A DNA stretch of 13,175 nucleotides. Origin: G039029935 sp039029935 (GTDB lineage: Bacteria > Chloroflexota > Anaerolineae > Caldilineales > Caldilineaceae). Location of the stretch: positions 1 through 13,175 of the forward strand of contig JBCCFC010000239.1 of the NCBI GenBank assembly GCA_039029935.1, in the 5' to 3' direction. The position numbers and the translations under genes are program-made. A model generated the notes under the pieces. That model made no database searches and was not told where the DNA came from. It worked only from the letters and a program-made list of their open reading frames with translations. Below, piece after piece: positions 9,401-13,175 of the stretch (positions are counted from its first letter, which is position 1; each line of letters begins with the position of its first letter).

Positions 9401-9907
9401 GATGACACACAGGGGCCAACCGCCATTGCACTGGAAAGCCTGACTGTGATGGTGCTTGACGATGGCGTTGGTACAATGGTTGAGTGGGTGACTGGTGAAG
9501 AGAATGAGACCTTTGGCTTCCATCTCTACCGCAGCACAGATGGCGACCGCAACAACGCCGTCCGTGTCACCGACCAGCTGATCGCCAGCCAAGGGGCAGC
9601 CGGTGGTGTCTATCAATTCACCGACACGTCAACTGTTCCAGGCGTTGTCTATGTCTACTGGCTCCGCGAAGTCGAAACCAGTGGCAAGACCCGTGATTAT
9701 GGTCCAGTGGGTGTGCAAATTCAGGCGGCTAGCTTGAGCCAAGTCAATACGGTTTACTTGCCGACCATCATGAATGGCGCAGGCGGGCGAACGATTCGTA
9801 TTGCTCGACCGATTACCGTGCAGGTTCGGTCGGTGAAACGTACACCAACGCAGACGCCGTTGCAGGGGCAAACGCAGATGATTTTCTTGCCGACGGTTAT
9901 GAAGTAG
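452..9907 (+). CDS. Giant secreted SdrD_B-repeat surface protein (3,151 aa)
   Basis: Probable cell-surface or extracellular fibre/adhesin-like protein; no enzyme domain is visible. Residues 1-50 are a polar extension. Residues 51-76 form a signal peptide with hydrophobic core LMLALLFILL and an A-M-A site before Q77. An unusual first SdrD_B domain spans 119-268. Then A and B domains alternate seven times (269-2016), followed by an eighth A domain (2017-2140) and seven C-type domains (2141-2986). Most domains start with a motif like TLGDxVWYDxDxDGxQD, an EF-hand-like acidic loop that binds Ca2+ in the staphylococcal Sdr family. Residues about 3005-3090 resemble a fibronectin-III fold (VEWVTGEEN, GFHLYRS, GPVGV). 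The tail carries VYLPTIMN at 3101 and IFLPTVMK at the end. Mature cysteines are all paired by domain type, and 135-2822 lacks lysine. The gene stands alone and ends in front of a strong terminator. Function as adhesin, sheath or matrix fibre is inference. Confidence 0.93.
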   Translation: MSSTYDSRFHCMKENPPNWATPSSSMGVTDMIKGQQSTMVQSRTLQTQPFLFNRLLWGSLMLALLFILLNPLSAMAQTAIDKASINTAKTADSIQVSNIPNGTNIAMPDAVAAPLGASTLGDFVWHDLDADGCKDSGEPGINGVLVHLFQDLNGNATIDGGYFVTSTEYITSMTTMADPSSPEFGDDGYYDFDITSGSGEFYFVTIADSNFDTNGPLEHFIYTSSSTAPGASQSPPCTDHLGDEDRPVPTGGPVVDINNVDFGYILQQYTLGDVVWFDQDLDGVQDGGAEEGVPNITVALYDDATCSGTGSTPGTITTTTTITGFYQFTGLTPGDYCVQFSDIPSGWDVSPANNSGNDATDSDAVSTGATTAEIENINLTADDPTQDMGIAQFGSIAGLTWCESDTNENTTYDAGDGDTIMPNITVDLFTDDNCDLAADSMTPMSTTSTISPTGYLFNNLLIGLAGNASSRACYVVQVDQSDPELDSCDNIVTDGAHDVELETGSPDSTGNDFGFTEDPVYTLGDTVWYDQDRDGIQDAGEPGVPNITAELFNDATCTTQMVPPMTTTTTGAGFYQFTGIITGTYCVQFSNIPAGWSVSPIDQGVDDTADSDAVVTGDATVAQITNISMGPDNPDEDMGIYMRGSIAGLTWCENDTNQDTDYDAGDGDTLLPNISVNLFADIDCNQAADSGTPMSTTVTANPAGTYLFDDLEVSYSGGTISSCYVVQVDDMDSDLGSCDNLIPVTNTIPVTLTTAMTESTDNDFGFTEDPVYTLGDYVWYDLDQDGEQDGTEQGVPNIVVNLYNTNNCSGSIQQTMTTTSTGFYQFTNLPAGDYCIQFTSIPTNWTVSPSGQGGDDSLDSDATITADATVAEISGINLTGDDPNQDVGLYMLGSISGLTWCESGTNQDTDYDAADGDTIMPNITVNLYEDVDCDSAADSGTPMSTTSTISPTGYLFDNLVVGLNGNASSRACYVVEVDQSDGDLNTCNNIITDGLIPVELSTTTPNDTDNDFGFTEDPVYTLGDTVWYDDDQDGEQDTGEPGVSDITVELFNDATCTTQMSPPITTTTTGAGFYQFTGLVAGTYCVQFSDIPANWTVSPSNQGGDDAADSDATVTGDATVAQITSINLTADNPDEDMGLYMVGSIDGLVWCESDTNADTDYDAGDGDTLLPNISVSLFEDISCDSTADGGALASMDTLDPSGEYSFTNLAVGYAGSSDSRSCYVVQVNQSDADLNTCSNIVTNGELPVELDTNTPNNTDNDFGFTEDPVYTLGDTVWYDQDQDGVQDPEEPGVPNITVELFSDTSCTTTTGITMTTNANGFYQFTGLAVGGYCLEFSDIPTDWDVTQLGQGTEATDNDATMTITPTVAQISNINLTTDDPDQDMGLVMQGSIGGLLWCESDTNSNTTYDAGDGDTLQTGVLVSLLPDGDCNDVADSSVALDTQDSDGSGQYLFTALDVGYPNTQAGTDTEACYVVRVDTTDGDLGSCDNPLTPTDVPVSLTTTTPNDTDNDFGFTEDPVYTLGDTVWYDIDQDGVQDAGEPGVENITVTLYATPDCSVAALGSTTTNASGFYQFTGLPASAYCVEFSNIPTDWSVSPANQTGDAADSDATVTADPTVATIESIILSADNPDQDMGIYTVGSIEGLVWCESDTNANTTYDFADGDTLTMDVAVSLYEDTNCDGAADGAAIASMDTVSPTASYLFNNLPVGLAGDATDVCYVVAVDTADDDLLTCDSPLTPDELAVTLDSGNPDSTDNDFGFTEDPVYTLGDLVWYDTDQDGQQDPDEPGQEGIDVTLYNSTDCSGTPIANTTTNASGAYEFTGLVAGDYCVEFSSIPTGWSVSPLDQGTDDTDDSDAQETADPTIAQIPNISLTGNNLDQDMGLYVPGSIGGLVWCESDTNENTTYDAGDSDTLISGVLVELFEDTNCDDAVDGAAIASMMTADGSSALGSGEYLFENLFVGPDSGSPVCYVVEVDETNAALQTCENPITDTSLPVTLTVDSPNSDDQDFGFSPDATFTLGDRVWEDNDQDGVQDPNEQGVPDITVTLYDSTDCSGTAIDTATTDANGFYEFIGLTAGDYCIEFSGIPTGLQVSPPDEGPDDITNSDAIPTADPTIARIPNITLTGDNPNEDMGLFPLTVNVGDFVWEDMDGDGIQDGPEGSPEPGVAGVVAHLFTTVDGNQVDTGQTATTDANGEYLFENLIPGDYFVVFDLNSLPTGYVVTPQDAGSDDAVDSDVDENGRTGDTGFLPGGDEDLTLDMGIYQPVSIGDMVWEDLNGNGLQDAGEPGIQGVPVTLHNADGTSTGQTTTTDADGQYLFDGLPPGSYYVVFGDLTGYIPTIANVGTDDTLDSDAFGPNSSAPGRTDPTPFILSGGTDMTLDMGVVQPVSVGNFVWLDSDQDGIQDEGETGVGGVSVALFNANGDPVQIGGGPLTSQTSSTGFYVFSGLPPGEYSVVFDLNTLPTDADYVVTTPNAGGDDALDSDASTSSGQTALTAFIPSGGNDMTLDMGIHELEGIRVGDVVWLDANANGTQEAGETGVSGIGVELFDAGGNSMGETATDTNGNYLFEGVPPNSYYVEFDLTTLPDGFLVSPANVGSDDQIDSDAIVDEANQVGQTAATPELVDGDQDLSLDMGVYQLASIGDRVWIDINGNSLQDPGELGLGGVTVNLLDGSGNPTGQTTTTAPDGSYGFIELEPGVYIVEFAPPEEYAITPANISNNDAVDSDADPDTMRTEPTELVSGEHDPTWDAGVYVGASIGNFAWDDVDGNGVQNDGEVGVGGVVVQLFTSEGVLVGTTSTDATGFYLFEGLLPGDYYLQFVLPPDKAYTRPNNTTDDSVDSDVDPILGRTDVTTLSAGEFDDTWDVGFTPPATISQIVWIDQDQNGLRDEDEPGIANMVVNLYNEDGDLVDTTVTDGVGAFEFTNLTPGEYSLEFMPPAGFNFTEQSDDLSATLGSDADPLTGVTAPISLEPGESNVEVGAGLIAADDTQGPTAIALESLTVMVLDDGVGTMVEWVTGEENETFGFHLYRSTDGDRNNAVRVTDQLIASQGAAGGVYQFTDTSTVPGVVYVYWLREVETSGKTRDYGPVGVQIQAASLSQVNTVYLPTIMNGAGGRTIRIARPITVQVRSVKRTPTQTPLQGQTQMIFLPTVMK
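602..679 (+). other. Signal peptide segment (residues 51-76)
   Basis: The segment LFNRLLWGSL followed by a run of Leu/Ala/Ile/Phe ends at P-L-S-A-M-A before Q77. This gives an A-x-A signal peptidase I site. One Arg (R54) precedes the hydrophobic core. Some 50 residues precede this segment if the start at 452 is right, which is long for a Sec signal peptide. I see no twin-arginine or lipobox cysteine motif. Confidence 0.8.
806..1255 (+). repeat. Divergent first SdrD_B domain (residues 119-268)
   Basis: It begins with TLGDFVWHDLDADGCKDSGEP, so it belongs to the same family as the rest, but it is about 150 residues long rather than 120-130. It has an insertion around residues 150-185. Its two cysteines, C133 in the acidic loop and one in SPPCTDH, sit at positions unlike those of the later A and B domains. 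It acts as a capping domain between the signal peptide and the regular array. The last lysine before the long lysine-free stretch, K134, is here. Confidence 0.75.
1256..6499 (+). repeat. Seven tandem A-B pairs of SdrD_B domains (about 750 nt per pair)
   Basis: A domains start at residues 269, 521, 772, 1020, 1270, 1520 and 1766 with YTLGDxVWYDxDxDGxQD. B domains start at 394, 644, 893, 1143, 1390, 1640 and 1887 with GSIxGLxWCESDTN. The pair period is 246-252 residues. Each A has two cysteines about 30 residues apart (one near ATC/DCS, one in DYCVxF). Each B has four (WCESD, a DC/NC, CYVV, and SC/TC). Every B-to-A joint carries nearly the same residues, DNDFGFTEDPVYTLGD. Each A ends with DSDA, then a stretch ending DMGxY. 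The pairing of cysteines inside each domain suggests one disulfide per A and two per B, which is inference. Confidence 0.88.
6500..6871 (+). repeat. Eighth A-type domain without a B partner (residues 2017-2140)
   Basis: It starts FTLGDRVWEDNDQDGVQD and keeps the two A-type cysteines (TDCSGT and DYCIEF, the latter C2080). The next domain is not a B domain but the first cysteine-free C domain. C2080 is the last cysteine of the protein. The WED in place of WYD already resembles the C domains, so this is a transitional unit. Confidence 0.8.
6872..9409 (+). repeat. Seven cysteine-free C-type SdrD_B domains (residues 2141-2986)
   Basis: Domains start near residues 2141, 2266, 2387, 2516, 2639, 2755 and 2870, each 115-129 residues long. 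They begin with S/N-V/I-G-D/N-x-V-W-x-D-x-[DN]-x-[DN]-G and end with LDMGxY or WDxGxY. They have the aromatic GDYxVxF strand of the A domains, but the cysteine is replaced, as in GDYFVVF, SYYVVF and EYSVVF. The seventh is the weakest: it starts TISQIVWIDQDQNGLRD without the G-D pair and ends before the fibronectin-like domain. This block looks like the generic SdrD_B type found in many bacteria, whereas the A-B block is the specialised part. Confidence 0.85.
9464..9907 (+). other. Fibronectin-III-like domain and basic tail with doubled YLP motif
   Basis: Residues about 3005-3090 contain VEWVTGEENETFGFHLYRS and end DYGPVGVQ, the pattern of a fibronectin-III-like domain seen near the C-terminus of many Chloroflexota secreted proteins. 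VYLPTIMN follows at 3101-3108. A basic stretch R3113-R3130 has five Arg and one Lys and no acidic residue. A Thr/Gln/Pro linker then leads to the terminal IFLPTVMK. No hydrophobic anchor follows either motif, so the tail is not a classical sortase signal. Confidence 0.65.
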
Positions 9908-9910
9908 GGG

Positions 9911-9942
9911 AAGGGTTGAAAAGTTGAAGGGTTGAAGGGTTG
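9911..9942 (+). repeat. AAGGGTTG tandem repeat just after the stop codon
   Basis: Four 8-base units stand head to tail: AAGGGTTG, AAAAGTTG, AAGGGTTG, AAGGGTTG. The repeat starts four bases after the TAG of the giant gene and precedes the terminator. It is a simple-sequence tract with no obvious role, and could vary in copy number by slippage. Confidence 0.8.
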
Positions 9943-9990
9943 AGTTCGATTAGAGAGACAAGACTCTTCACTGTTCAATAATAGTTCGAT

Positions 9991-10028
9991 ATAAAAAGCC
10001 GTGAGCAGCATCGCTCACGGCTTTTTAT
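9991..10028. terminator. Strong bidirectional rho-independent terminator
   Basis: A perfect 16-bp inverted repeat (9991-10006 with 10013-10028) closes a 6-base loop, AGCATC. The GC-rich core is GCCGTGAGC. On the plus strand the stem is followed by TTTTTATTTTTT. On the minus strand it is followed by TTTTTAT. It can therefore end transcripts of both convergent genes: the giant gene ending at 9907 and the propeller gene ending at 10284. Confidence 0.92.
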
Positions 10029-10283
10029 TTTTTGAGGAAATTAGTAAGACGGGTTGGTTTCAGATAAACATTAATGAAACAAATCGAACAGAGAATACAA
10101 ATATAAATTGGCCTGAAACAGAAAAGAGAGACATATTTATTCCAGATGATAAACAATAACAATATCAATCCGTAACATTGCCTGCAATCACCCACACAAT
10201 AACACTGGGTGAAACTTTAGCGTGGCTGGCAGCGGCAGGGATTGTCGATGGCTGGCCTTGTTTGGAACGCGTGTATAGTCGGG
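10029..10283. other. Intergenic stretch, nothing recognised
   Basis: These 255 bases lie between the terminator and the stop codon of the minus-strand gene, so they would be the 3' untranslated part of that transcript. The first half is AT-rich. I see no RNA gene, no repeat and no believable coding sequence. A plus-strand frame starting at 10178 runs into the propeller gene and has no ribosome binding site. Confidence 0.5.
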
Positions 10284-12770
10284 TTACGGCACATACCGTA
10301 CTAACCCACCACTATCGCCCCCAATCCATAAGGTTCCATATTGGTCAAAATGCAGGGCAGTCACATGCTGCGAGGCCAAAAAACCATTGCTTGTATATTG
10401 AGTCCAGTTGACACCATCAAAATGAAATAGCCCTTGGGTCTTGCTGCCAACCCAAAGTTGAGCGGATAGGGGATCAACGGCAAGTGCTGTCACATGCATT
10501 TCGCCTAGTTCTTCCACCAAAGCCATCGGCCAGTTGAGCGCACTGGTTGAATCATCCGAATCGGTGATGAGGCGAACCAACCCCGCATCCGTACCTATCA
10601 ACAATGTGTCGGGCCTCTCTCTTGTAATCGCTGTAACCACGTCGCTGGGTAAATCTGAATTGGCTCGATTGAGAAAATCCAACTGATTGCTGATAAATTG
10701 AAAGAGACCACCGCCACTGGACCCAATCCACATCGTTTGACCATCGGCAAATAGATTGGTGATGGTGTCATCTGGCAACCCGTTGGCACGCGAAAGATAG
10801 AAGAACTCATTGCCATTCCAGATACTCAGTCCAGACTTTGTACCCAACCATGCCCGTTGTTGGCTGTCCGTTTCGATGGCCTGGATCAATGTGCCAGAAA
10901 GCCCATCCTCCGCCGTATAGCGAAACCAGCGCGCCCCGTCATACATGCTGGCATCCAGGCCACCCGCCCAAATGCCATCCATATCGGCACGGACAAACTG
11001 TGTATCGACCAGCGAATAGGGCGTACCCGTCCGCTCATCCTCGACAACCGTGAACATGCGATAGGCACTCTGATTGCTGGGGCTAATCTGCTGAACACCC
11101 GCCTCGGTTGCCAGCCAGAGAAAACCATCTTGGTCACGCGTGATGCTACGGATTTGGTTGCCTTCAAGCGGATGCTCCTGAATCCGCCATTGTTCCCATT
11201 CTGGCGTTGTCTCTATTTGCGATGTGCCTGCAAATAGTCCCTGCGCATTTGTGCCATAGTAGATTTCAGTGAGGCCATCTTCTATGTTATTGATGGCTAT
11301 GCTGGTGACAGTAAGCGGGTCTGTTGTTGGCGATGGTGCATAAAATGCAATACACTCCGTCGTGGCTGGGTCAAAGTGACAAAGTTCACCGATATGCGAA
11401 CTTACCCAGATTGTGCCATCCCCATTGTCCTGTAGGGCCGTGATCGGCCCCGCTGGGAAGCGGCTGGCGACGCCATTGCGACGAATGATATCAAGCGTCA
11501 GCCGTGTCCAGCTATATTCACCACCAGTCTCTGTGACTTGGTAAAGAGCCTCATCCGTGCCAAGCCAAATCGTCTTGTCCTGTGCAGCCATAACCGCATT
11601 GATCTGGTTGGTCTCTAAGGGACTGTTCTCTGTATTATAGAAGGGGTTGTTGCTTCCAGTAATCACCGACACACCAAAACCAGAGGCCACCCAGATAGAC
11701 TCTAAATCGCCCACCACCGTCATTTTCTCCACAAAACTGTGGGTTAGCCCCTGCGCTTCATCAATCTGTAGCCACGATTCGCTGCCTGTGACATACACAT
11801 CCAGCCCACTATCCTGATAGCCCACAATAATTACATTGTTGTCGCGATCACAATAGAGATCAGCAATCGTATCCGACCGCATTTGGCTATTGCTGGTGTC
11901 AATGACACGCCACTGCCCATCGTCTGTATCAAATATTTGAATGCCCTGCTGACTGCCGAACAAGATGCCAAAGCCGGGAATCGGGCAGTTGGTGACAACG
12001 TTGATGTGGTTATGGGTGAGGCCATTGTGTGTCGTAAATTTGACATAACTCTTGCTCTGCAAATTCCACGCCACCACGCCGCCATGTGTTGCCACCCACA
12101 ATGTATTTTCGACAATCTCAACATCTTGAATGCGATTCAAATCTGAGTAAAGCTGCCAACCAGACTCGCCAATCTGGCGGGACCGTTGTGCATCGGTCAA
12201 CTGCGACGGTGGCGTTGGTAGCAAAATGGGTCCTGCCGAAGAGACAGGGTTGGATTGAAGTGGTAATGGTGTATTTGTGGGTACAGCGGTTGGCTGTGGC
12301 GTTGCAGTTGGCTGTGGTGTTGCAGTCGGCTGTGGTGTTGGTGTATGTGTAGATATGGATGCTGTGTTGCTGTTTTGACCTTGCCTATCATCCGCAGAGG
12401 ATTGACTGGATAAGCCCGTTTGCCCCGATATAAATTCTGGCGTATTTGTCGTTGCGATGTCTGGCTCGTTGTTATCAATATCCGTTATGGCAGGCGTCAA
12501 GGTCAATGAATCATTACTGATGACTTGTGGCTCCTGTACCACAACATCCACGATGGGTGTCTGGTTTGCGTCAGTGTTCAGCGTGGCTGGAGCAGAGGAT
12601 GTGACAGTGGATGTAACAGTGGATGGTCGCTCGTCCGTATCGGTTTGCCCAGTCGTGGTCGGTGGCGTATTCGTGGATGTGCTTTGAATTGCCAAATAGA
12701 GAACACCCAGTAAGGCGACCAATAACAGGAGCATGATCACCGCTGGAAGCACCCGAGACGAATTAGACAC
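10284..12770 (-). CDS. Membrane-anchored 14-blade Reg_prop-type beta-propeller protein (828 aa)
   Basis: Residues 7-29 form one hydrophobic segment (LPAVIMLLLLVALLGVLYLAI) and serve as a signal anchor or uncleaved signal. Residues 30-195 are a Ser/Thr/Pro/Asn-rich stalk with three near-identical QPTATP-type units around 147-162. From about 205 to the end there are fourteen repeats with an I/L-W-x-G/A...G-L core, at about 224, 270, 314, 359, 401, 454, 503, 551, 600, 640, 680, 723, 772 and 814. Fourteen such blades equal two seven-bladed propellers, the arrangement of the periplasmic sensor part of Bacteroides hybrid two-component systems. Here there is no Y_Y_Y domain, histidine kinase, cyclase or DNA-binding domain. 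The protein is therefore probably an extracytoplasmic binding or scaffold protein; its ligand is unknown. Translation starts at a GTG (12768-12770) with AAGGGG nine bases upstream. Confidence 0.9.
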   Translation of the reverse strand: MSNSSRVLPAVIMLLLLVALLGVLYLAIQSTSTNTPPTTTGQTDTDERPSTVTSTVTSSAPATLNTDANQTPIVDVVVQEPQVISNDSLTLTPAITDIDNNEPDIATTNTPEFISGQTGLSSQSSADDRQGQNSNTASISTHTPTPQPTATPQPTATPQPTAVPTNTPLPLQSNPVSSAGPILLPTPPSQLTDAQRSRQIGESGWQLYSDLNRIQDVEIVENTLWVATHGGVVAWNLQSKSYVKFTTHNGLTHNHINVVTNCPIPGFGILFGSQQGIQIFDTDDGQWRVIDTSNSQMRSDTIADLYCDRDNNVIIVGYQDSGLDVYVTGSESWLQIDEAQGLTHSFVEKMTVVGDLESIWVASGFGVSVITGSNNPFYNTENSPLETNQINAVMAAQDKTIWLGTDEALYQVTETGGEYSWTRLTLDIIRRNGVASRFPAGPITALQDNGDGTIWVSSHIGELCHFDPATTECIAFYAPSPTTDPLTVTSIAINNIEDGLTEIYYGTNAQGLFAGTSQIETTPEWEQWRIQEHPLEGNQIRSITRDQDGFLWLATEAGVQQISPSNQSAYRMFTVVEDERTGTPYSLVDTQFVRADMDGIWAGGLDASMYDGARWFRYTAEDGLSGTLIQAIETDSQQRAWLGTKSGLSIWNGNEFFYLSRANGLPDDTITNLFADGQTMWIGSSGGGLFQFISNQLDFLNRANSDLPSDVVTAITRERPDTLLIGTDAGLVRLITDSDDSTSALNWPMALVEELGEMHVTALAVDPLSAQLWVGSKTQGLFHFDGVNWTQYTSNGFLASQHVTALHFDQYGTLWIGGDSGGLVRYVP
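12289..12342 (-). repeat. Three 18-base tandem repeats encoding the QPTATP stalk
   Basis: Three 18-base units (12289-12306, 12307-12324, 12325-12342) differ from each other at only a few bases. Read on the minus strand they encode QPTATP-type hexapeptides of the extracellular stalk. Such in-frame units can change in number by slippage without breaking the gene, altering stalk length. Confidence 0.85.
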
Positions 12771-12779
12771 GCTTAAAAA

Positions 12780-12785
12780 CCCCTT
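12780..12785 (-). promoter_or_regulatory. Ribosome binding site of the propeller gene (GTG start)
   Basis: On the minus strand AAGGGG lies nine bases before the GTG at 12770. It supports the GTG over the internal ATG thirteen codons in, which would cut into the hydrophobic anchor. Confidence 0.55.
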
Positions 12786-12793
12786 GCAACACG

Positions 12794-12799
12794 ATCATA
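12794..12799 (-). promoter_or_regulatory. Possible -10 box of the propeller gene
   Basis: TATGAT on the minus strand matches TATAAT in five of six positions. A GTGACA lies 20 bases further upstream, which is longer than the usual 17-base spacer. If used, the leader would be only about 17 bases long. This is a weak call. Confidence 0.25.
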
Positions 12800-12824
12800 C
12801 GAAAACATAGAACTCAGATTGTCA

Positions 12825-12835
12825 CGCTAATAGCG
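12825..12835. promoter_or_regulatory. Short palindrome CGCTAATAGCG, possible operator
   Basis: An 11-base palindrome (CGCTA-A-TAGCG) with partly matching flanks (TCA...TGA) lies 55-65 bases upstream of the propeller gene start, in the stretch where a promoter should be. It could be a regulator binding site, but a palindrome of this size can occur by chance. Confidence 0.25.
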
Positions 12836-12850
12836 ATGACCGACAATTCT

Positions 12851-12925
12851 GTAAGACCTTCGGGAGGTGTCCATCAATGGTCAGGATATACTCAGGCTTC
12901 TCTGGACACCTCCCAAAGGTCTTAC
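12851..12925. repeat. 23-bp inverted repeat with 29-base loop, REP/REPIN-like
   Basis: The left arm 12851-12873 (GTAAGACCTTCGGGAGGTG, then TCCA) is complementary to the right arm 12903-12925 at 22 of 23 positions. Each arm is itself a near-palindrome (AGACCT...AGGTGT). Two palindromic units facing each other resemble a REP doublet (REPIN). There is no T-run after it, so it is not a terminator. It sits between the propeller gene and the terminator on its upstream side. Confidence 0.7.
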
Positions 12926-13059
12926 CTCAAACGTTCAAATAGCCGAAACCCCAAAGAACCAAATCTGCCTGTTGATTCTATCATCAGCCCCTATTGCAAG
13001 CAAGGTTGGCAGTTGCTCAACGTATATGATGCGTAGTGCGAAAGTCTTCTTTTGGACAC

Positions 13060-13098
13060 AAAAAAGGCGTTTCTTCTGATGGTTATAGAAGAAACGCC
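13060..13098 (-). terminator. Minus-strand rho-independent terminator of a gene beyond the right edge
   Basis: A perfect 12-bp stem (13066-13077 with 13087-13098, core GGCGTTTCTTC) closes a 9-base loop. Read on the minus strand it is followed directly by six T (complement of A13060-A13065). No T-run follows on the plus strand. It should end a transcript entering from the right and so insulate the propeller gene. Confidence 0.85.
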
Positions 13099-13115
13099 AA
13101 TGTGTAGGGGTACGA

Positions 13116-13175
13116 GGTGGTATGTGGAAAGGTAGCTCATTTTTTCAAAAATGAGCTACCTTTCCACATACCACC
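13116..13175. repeat. Perfect 29-bp inverted repeat reaching the last base of the window
   Basis: Arm 13116-13144 (GGTGGTATGTGGAAAGGTAG, then CTCATTTTT) is exactly complementary to 13147-13175, with only two bases (TC) between them. The T-run lies in the loop, not behind the stem, so it is not a terminator. The match runs to the final base, so the arms may be longer. It may be a true cruciform-forming element or a fold-back artefact at a contig end. Confidence 0.8.

Noticed and set aside
1256..9409. Intramolecular Lys-Asn isopeptide bonds as in CnaB pilus domains
   Set aside because: There is no lysine in residues 135-2822, so the bond cannot form in nearly all repeats.
478..9616. Many open frames of 60-200 codons on the minus strand and in other plus frames across the giant gene
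   Set aside because: They mirror the repeat period of the real gene, lack ribosome binding sites and show no domain-like composition; they are shadows of a strongly biased repeat sequence.
9758..9904. LPTIM and LPTVM as sortase LPXTG signals
   Set aside because: The T-G of LPXTG is missing and no hydrophobic segment with a positive end follows; the second copy ends the protein.
452..9907. Frameshift or assembly collapse within the repeat array
   Set aside because: The frame stays open for 3,151 codons with the domain pattern intact from start to end; collapsed or missing copies cannot be excluded but leave no trace in the frame.
10178..10411. Plus-strand open frame of 77 codons beginning in the intergenic stretch
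   Set aside because: It has no ribosome binding site, overlaps the 3' end of the propeller gene on the other strand, and its product resembles nothing known to me.
12836..13079. Two small plus-strand frames (66 and 70 codons) upstream of the propeller gene
   Set aside because: Both run through the inverted repeat at 12851-12925, and one also into the terminator; no convincing ribosome binding site or protein-like pattern.
13116..13175. Final inverted repeat as a transcription terminator
   Set aside because: The T-run is in the centre of the hairpin and not behind either arm within the visible sequence.

Overview
The window most likely comes from a member of the Chloroflexota (Anaerolineae/Caldilineae type). 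Two protein signatures suggest this. One is a Thr/Pro stalk of the (TPQPTA)n kind on a membrane-anchored protein. The other is the C-terminal 'Y/F-L-P-T-x-M' motif on a giant secreted protein. Both are recalled family traits rather than search results, so the taxonomic call is moderate.

Layout: positions 1-451 are an AT-rich leader with no convincing gene. Positions 452-9907 (+) encode one giant secreted protein of 3,151 residues. It has a signal peptide, about 23 tandem SdrD_B-type beta-sandwich domains, a fibronectin-III-like domain and a basic tail that carries the YLP-type motif twice. A short AAGGGTTG tandem repeat and a strong bidirectional terminator (9991-10028) separate it from a convergent gene. 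That gene, at 10284-12770 (-), encodes an 828-residue protein with an N-terminal membrane anchor, a Ser/Thr/Pro-rich stalk and 14 propeller repeats of the two-component-regulator (Reg_prop) kind, but no kinase or other output domain. Upstream of it (12771-13175) lie a 23-bp REP-like inverted repeat, a minus-strand terminator for a gene beyond the right edge, and a perfect 29-bp inverted repeat that ends on the last base.

The most notable object is the giant protein. Seven heterodimeric repeat pairs (A = 2 Cys, B = 4 Cys) are followed by an eighth A domain and then seven cysteine-free C-type domains. Residues 135-2822 contain no lysine at all and only about 14 arginines, while the last ~55 residues contain no Asp or Glu and a cluster of Arg/Lys. 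This points to an acidic, Ca2+- and disulfide-stabilised surface fibre with a chemically distinct terminus. The two genes converge on a shared terminator and so are not an operon. That both products act at the cell surface follows from the sequence; that they work together is only a guess.
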